Source of the DNA: Gracilimonas sp964505215
GTDB lineage: Bacteria > Bacteroidota > Rhodothermia > Balneolales > Balneolaceae
Reading direction: 5' to 3'
NCBI GenBank assembly: GCA_964505215.1
Contig: CAZDGU010000011.1
Span: 43,284 to 107,283, forward strand
DNA: 64,000 bases
Shown here: positions 63,101-64,000 of the stretch, one piece after another
How positions within the stretch are numbered: the stretch's first letter is position 1
How the letters are laid out: every line of letters starts with the position of its first letter
The notes under the pieces: model-generated
Databases searched by the model: none
The model's input: the letters and a program-made list of their open reading frames with translations, nothing else
Told to the model about the DNA's origin: nothing
Program-made: the position numbers and the translations under genes

Positions 63101-63500
63101 AAGTTTATATCTTTAAATAACTCTCTACATAAATAAGTTGCAAGCATTTTTAGGAATATAAACTTGATATAGCTGACTTGTAAAGCACCTCCATTGGCTA
63201 ACAATTAGGGGTGCTTCATAACTGATCTAGGTACTTCCCCAATTAGTGTGTCTGGGAGTCTTACTTCTGTAGGCTGAGAACATAGTTATTTTTGAATGAG
63301 TTGGTACCCGGCTCTGGTGGAACAGGGTTGTTTCGTATTTAAGTTTAGGCACTTTCCTTTGGTGGCACCGCTTGCCTATCGCTACGTATTCCAACAGGGT
63401 AATCACCGCTTTTTATCCGGCATCGAATTACGGGCTTTTAACACTTTTCGAAAGTCTTTATGGTACTTCTCAGAAAAGTGTGTCTTTAGGTAGCTTAAAA
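63101..63500. other. Intergenic region between the sulfatase and the IS remnant
   Basis: About 400 bases have no supported gene. It contains the hairpin at 63183-63216. A 65-codon frame at 63296-63493 has no protein-like pattern and may be decayed mobile DNA. Confidence 0.45.
63183..63216 (+). terminator. Possible terminator hairpin of the PUL transcript
   Basis: AAGCACCTCC and AGGGGTGCTT pair with one bulge around a 14-base loop, 83 bases after the sulfatase stop. There is no U-tract, so this is weak. Confidence 0.35.
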
Positions 63501-63561
63501 AAGTCTTCTTGTGTAGGTTTGGCGGCGTCCAAACCTACACAAAACTAAAAATACAAGAAGA
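63501..63561. repeat. Nested inverted repeats at the left side of an IS256-type element
   Basis: GTGTAGGTTT and AAACCTACAC form a perfect 10-base-pair stem at 63511-63540. An outer pair, GTCTTCTTG and CAAGAAGAC, flanks it at about 63503-63511 and 63553-63561. The structure lies just before the transposase start at 63565, as expected for an insertion-sequence leader. Confidence 0.55.
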
Positions 63562-63564
63562 CCA

Positions 63565-63888
63565 ATGATTATCTCAAAACTCAACGAAGTACTTAAGTTC
63601 ACCCTTAATGCGATGATGAAGCACGAGCGGGAGGTGCATTTGGAAGAGGCTGAATCCAACAAAGGCAATGGCTATCGTCCGGGCAAAGTGGTACTGTCCA
63701 TAAAAGTCTATGGCCACGGGAAACTCTTAGAGCTTCGTATTCCCCGTGATCGCAACGGGGAATTTTATCCTAAAGTGTTAGCATGGCTACGCAGTCTACA
63801 AGCAGAGACCGATAAATTTGTTAGTGCCTTATACGGGCAGAAGATTACCCAAAGCCAGGTAGGTGAGGTGTTCTTAGCACCTGTATAG
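63565..63888 (+). pseudogene. Truncated IS256/mutator-type transposase (N terminus)
   Basis: The 107-residue frame has the mutator transposase N-terminal pattern NGYRPGKVV, KVYGHGKLLELRIPRDRNGEF and the SALYGQKITQSQVGEVF helix. It stops where the catalytic DDE domain should begin; intact enzymes have about 400 residues. The next sequence is the left end of another element starting near 63898, so the gene was probably cut by that insertion. Confidence 0.7.
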
Positions 63889-63897
63889 TCGCCAATA

Positions 63898-64000
63898 TGT
63901 CAGCTTCCCTAAAATTCGTCCGGTCTAAAGTGGAAAAACTCTTACTTTTGACCTATGAAAAAATCACGATTTACCGAATCCCAAATTATCTCCATTCTTT
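63898..64000 (+). mobile_element. Left end of an IS3-type insertion sequence (partial)
   Basis: A likely terminal sequence begins TGTCAGCTTCCCTAAAATTC. An ATG at 63955 opens MKKSRFTESQIISIL, the characteristic start of IS3-family (IS407-like) OrfA helix-turn-helix proteins. The element runs out of the window, so ORF B and the right end are not visible. Confidence 0.65.

Noticed and set aside
63296..63493. 65-codon frame downstream of the sulfatase
   Set aside because: There is no recognisable motif; it may be decayed mobile DNA but cannot be assigned.
1..64000. CRISPR arrays, tRNA or rRNA genes
   Set aside because: I scanned for regularly spaced direct repeats, cloverleaf ends (GTTCnAnnC) and conserved rRNA segments and found none; the repeats present are palindromic and irregularly spaced.

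Overview
The window looks like a chromosomal segment from a member of the Bacteroidota/Balneolota (FCB) group, most likely a Balneolaceae-type marine heterotroph. Evidence from the sequence: a SusC/SusD pair controlled by an ECF sigma factor and FecR, a HmuY-type haem lipoprotein beside a TonB-dependent receptor, the paired TIGR03546/TIGR03545 families, Bacteroidota-style TAnnTTTG promoter boxes almost touching start codons, few strong Shine-Dalgarno sites, and moderate GC. The lineage is inferred from gene content; no rRNA or tRNA gene was seen.

Layout. 1-5.3 kb: start of a secreted lamin-tail-domain protein, a tandem pair of small paralogous unknown proteins, asd, an MFS transporter and a VapBC toxin-antitoxin pair. 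5.9-9.3 kb: a haem/iron uptake pair (TonB receptor plus a two-domain HmuY-like lipoprotein) closed by a strong terminator. 9.4-21 kb: metabolic and housekeeping genes (HI0933-type flavoprotein, mnmE, POT peptide transporter, MgtC, hutH, DUF456, sigma factor, MarR), with intergenic regions rich in repeats. 21-37.5 kb: secA, birA, an alpha-oxoamine synthase, a choice-of-anchor B lipoprotein, TIGR03546/TIGR03545, the three-gene transhydrogenase pntB/pntAB/pntAA, trxB, a DUF4342 protein and comM.

37.3-41.1 kb is the most unusual part. The last 60 codons of comM and a downstream 29-codon microgene are present twice, as direct repeats about 3.4 kb apart. Between the copies lies AT-rich DNA carrying a three-gene operon: a secreted six-cysteine peptide (NVEALA-like), a six-bladed beta-propeller lipoprotein and a membrane-anchored CxxC thioredoxin-like protein. 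It looks like an acquired cassette that split an ancestral comM-microgene-priA arrangement.

41.2-54.3 kb: priA (one of its two zinc sites is lost), a GCS2-CBS fusion with an aspartoacylase-like partner, scpB-rluB, an alpha/beta hydrolase, a zinc metalloprotease lipoprotein, nagB and a PIG-L deacetylase. 54.4-63.1 kb: a polysaccharide/sulfated-glycan utilization locus (ECF sigma, FecR, STN-type SusC, SusD, S1 sulfatase); base composition changes inside susC. 63.5-64 kb: the remnant of an IS256-type transposase abutting the left end of an IS3-type element.

At least three families of palindromic intergenic repeats occur. The commonest is a REPIN-like pair of inverted double hairpins that occupies three of the convergent gene junctions.
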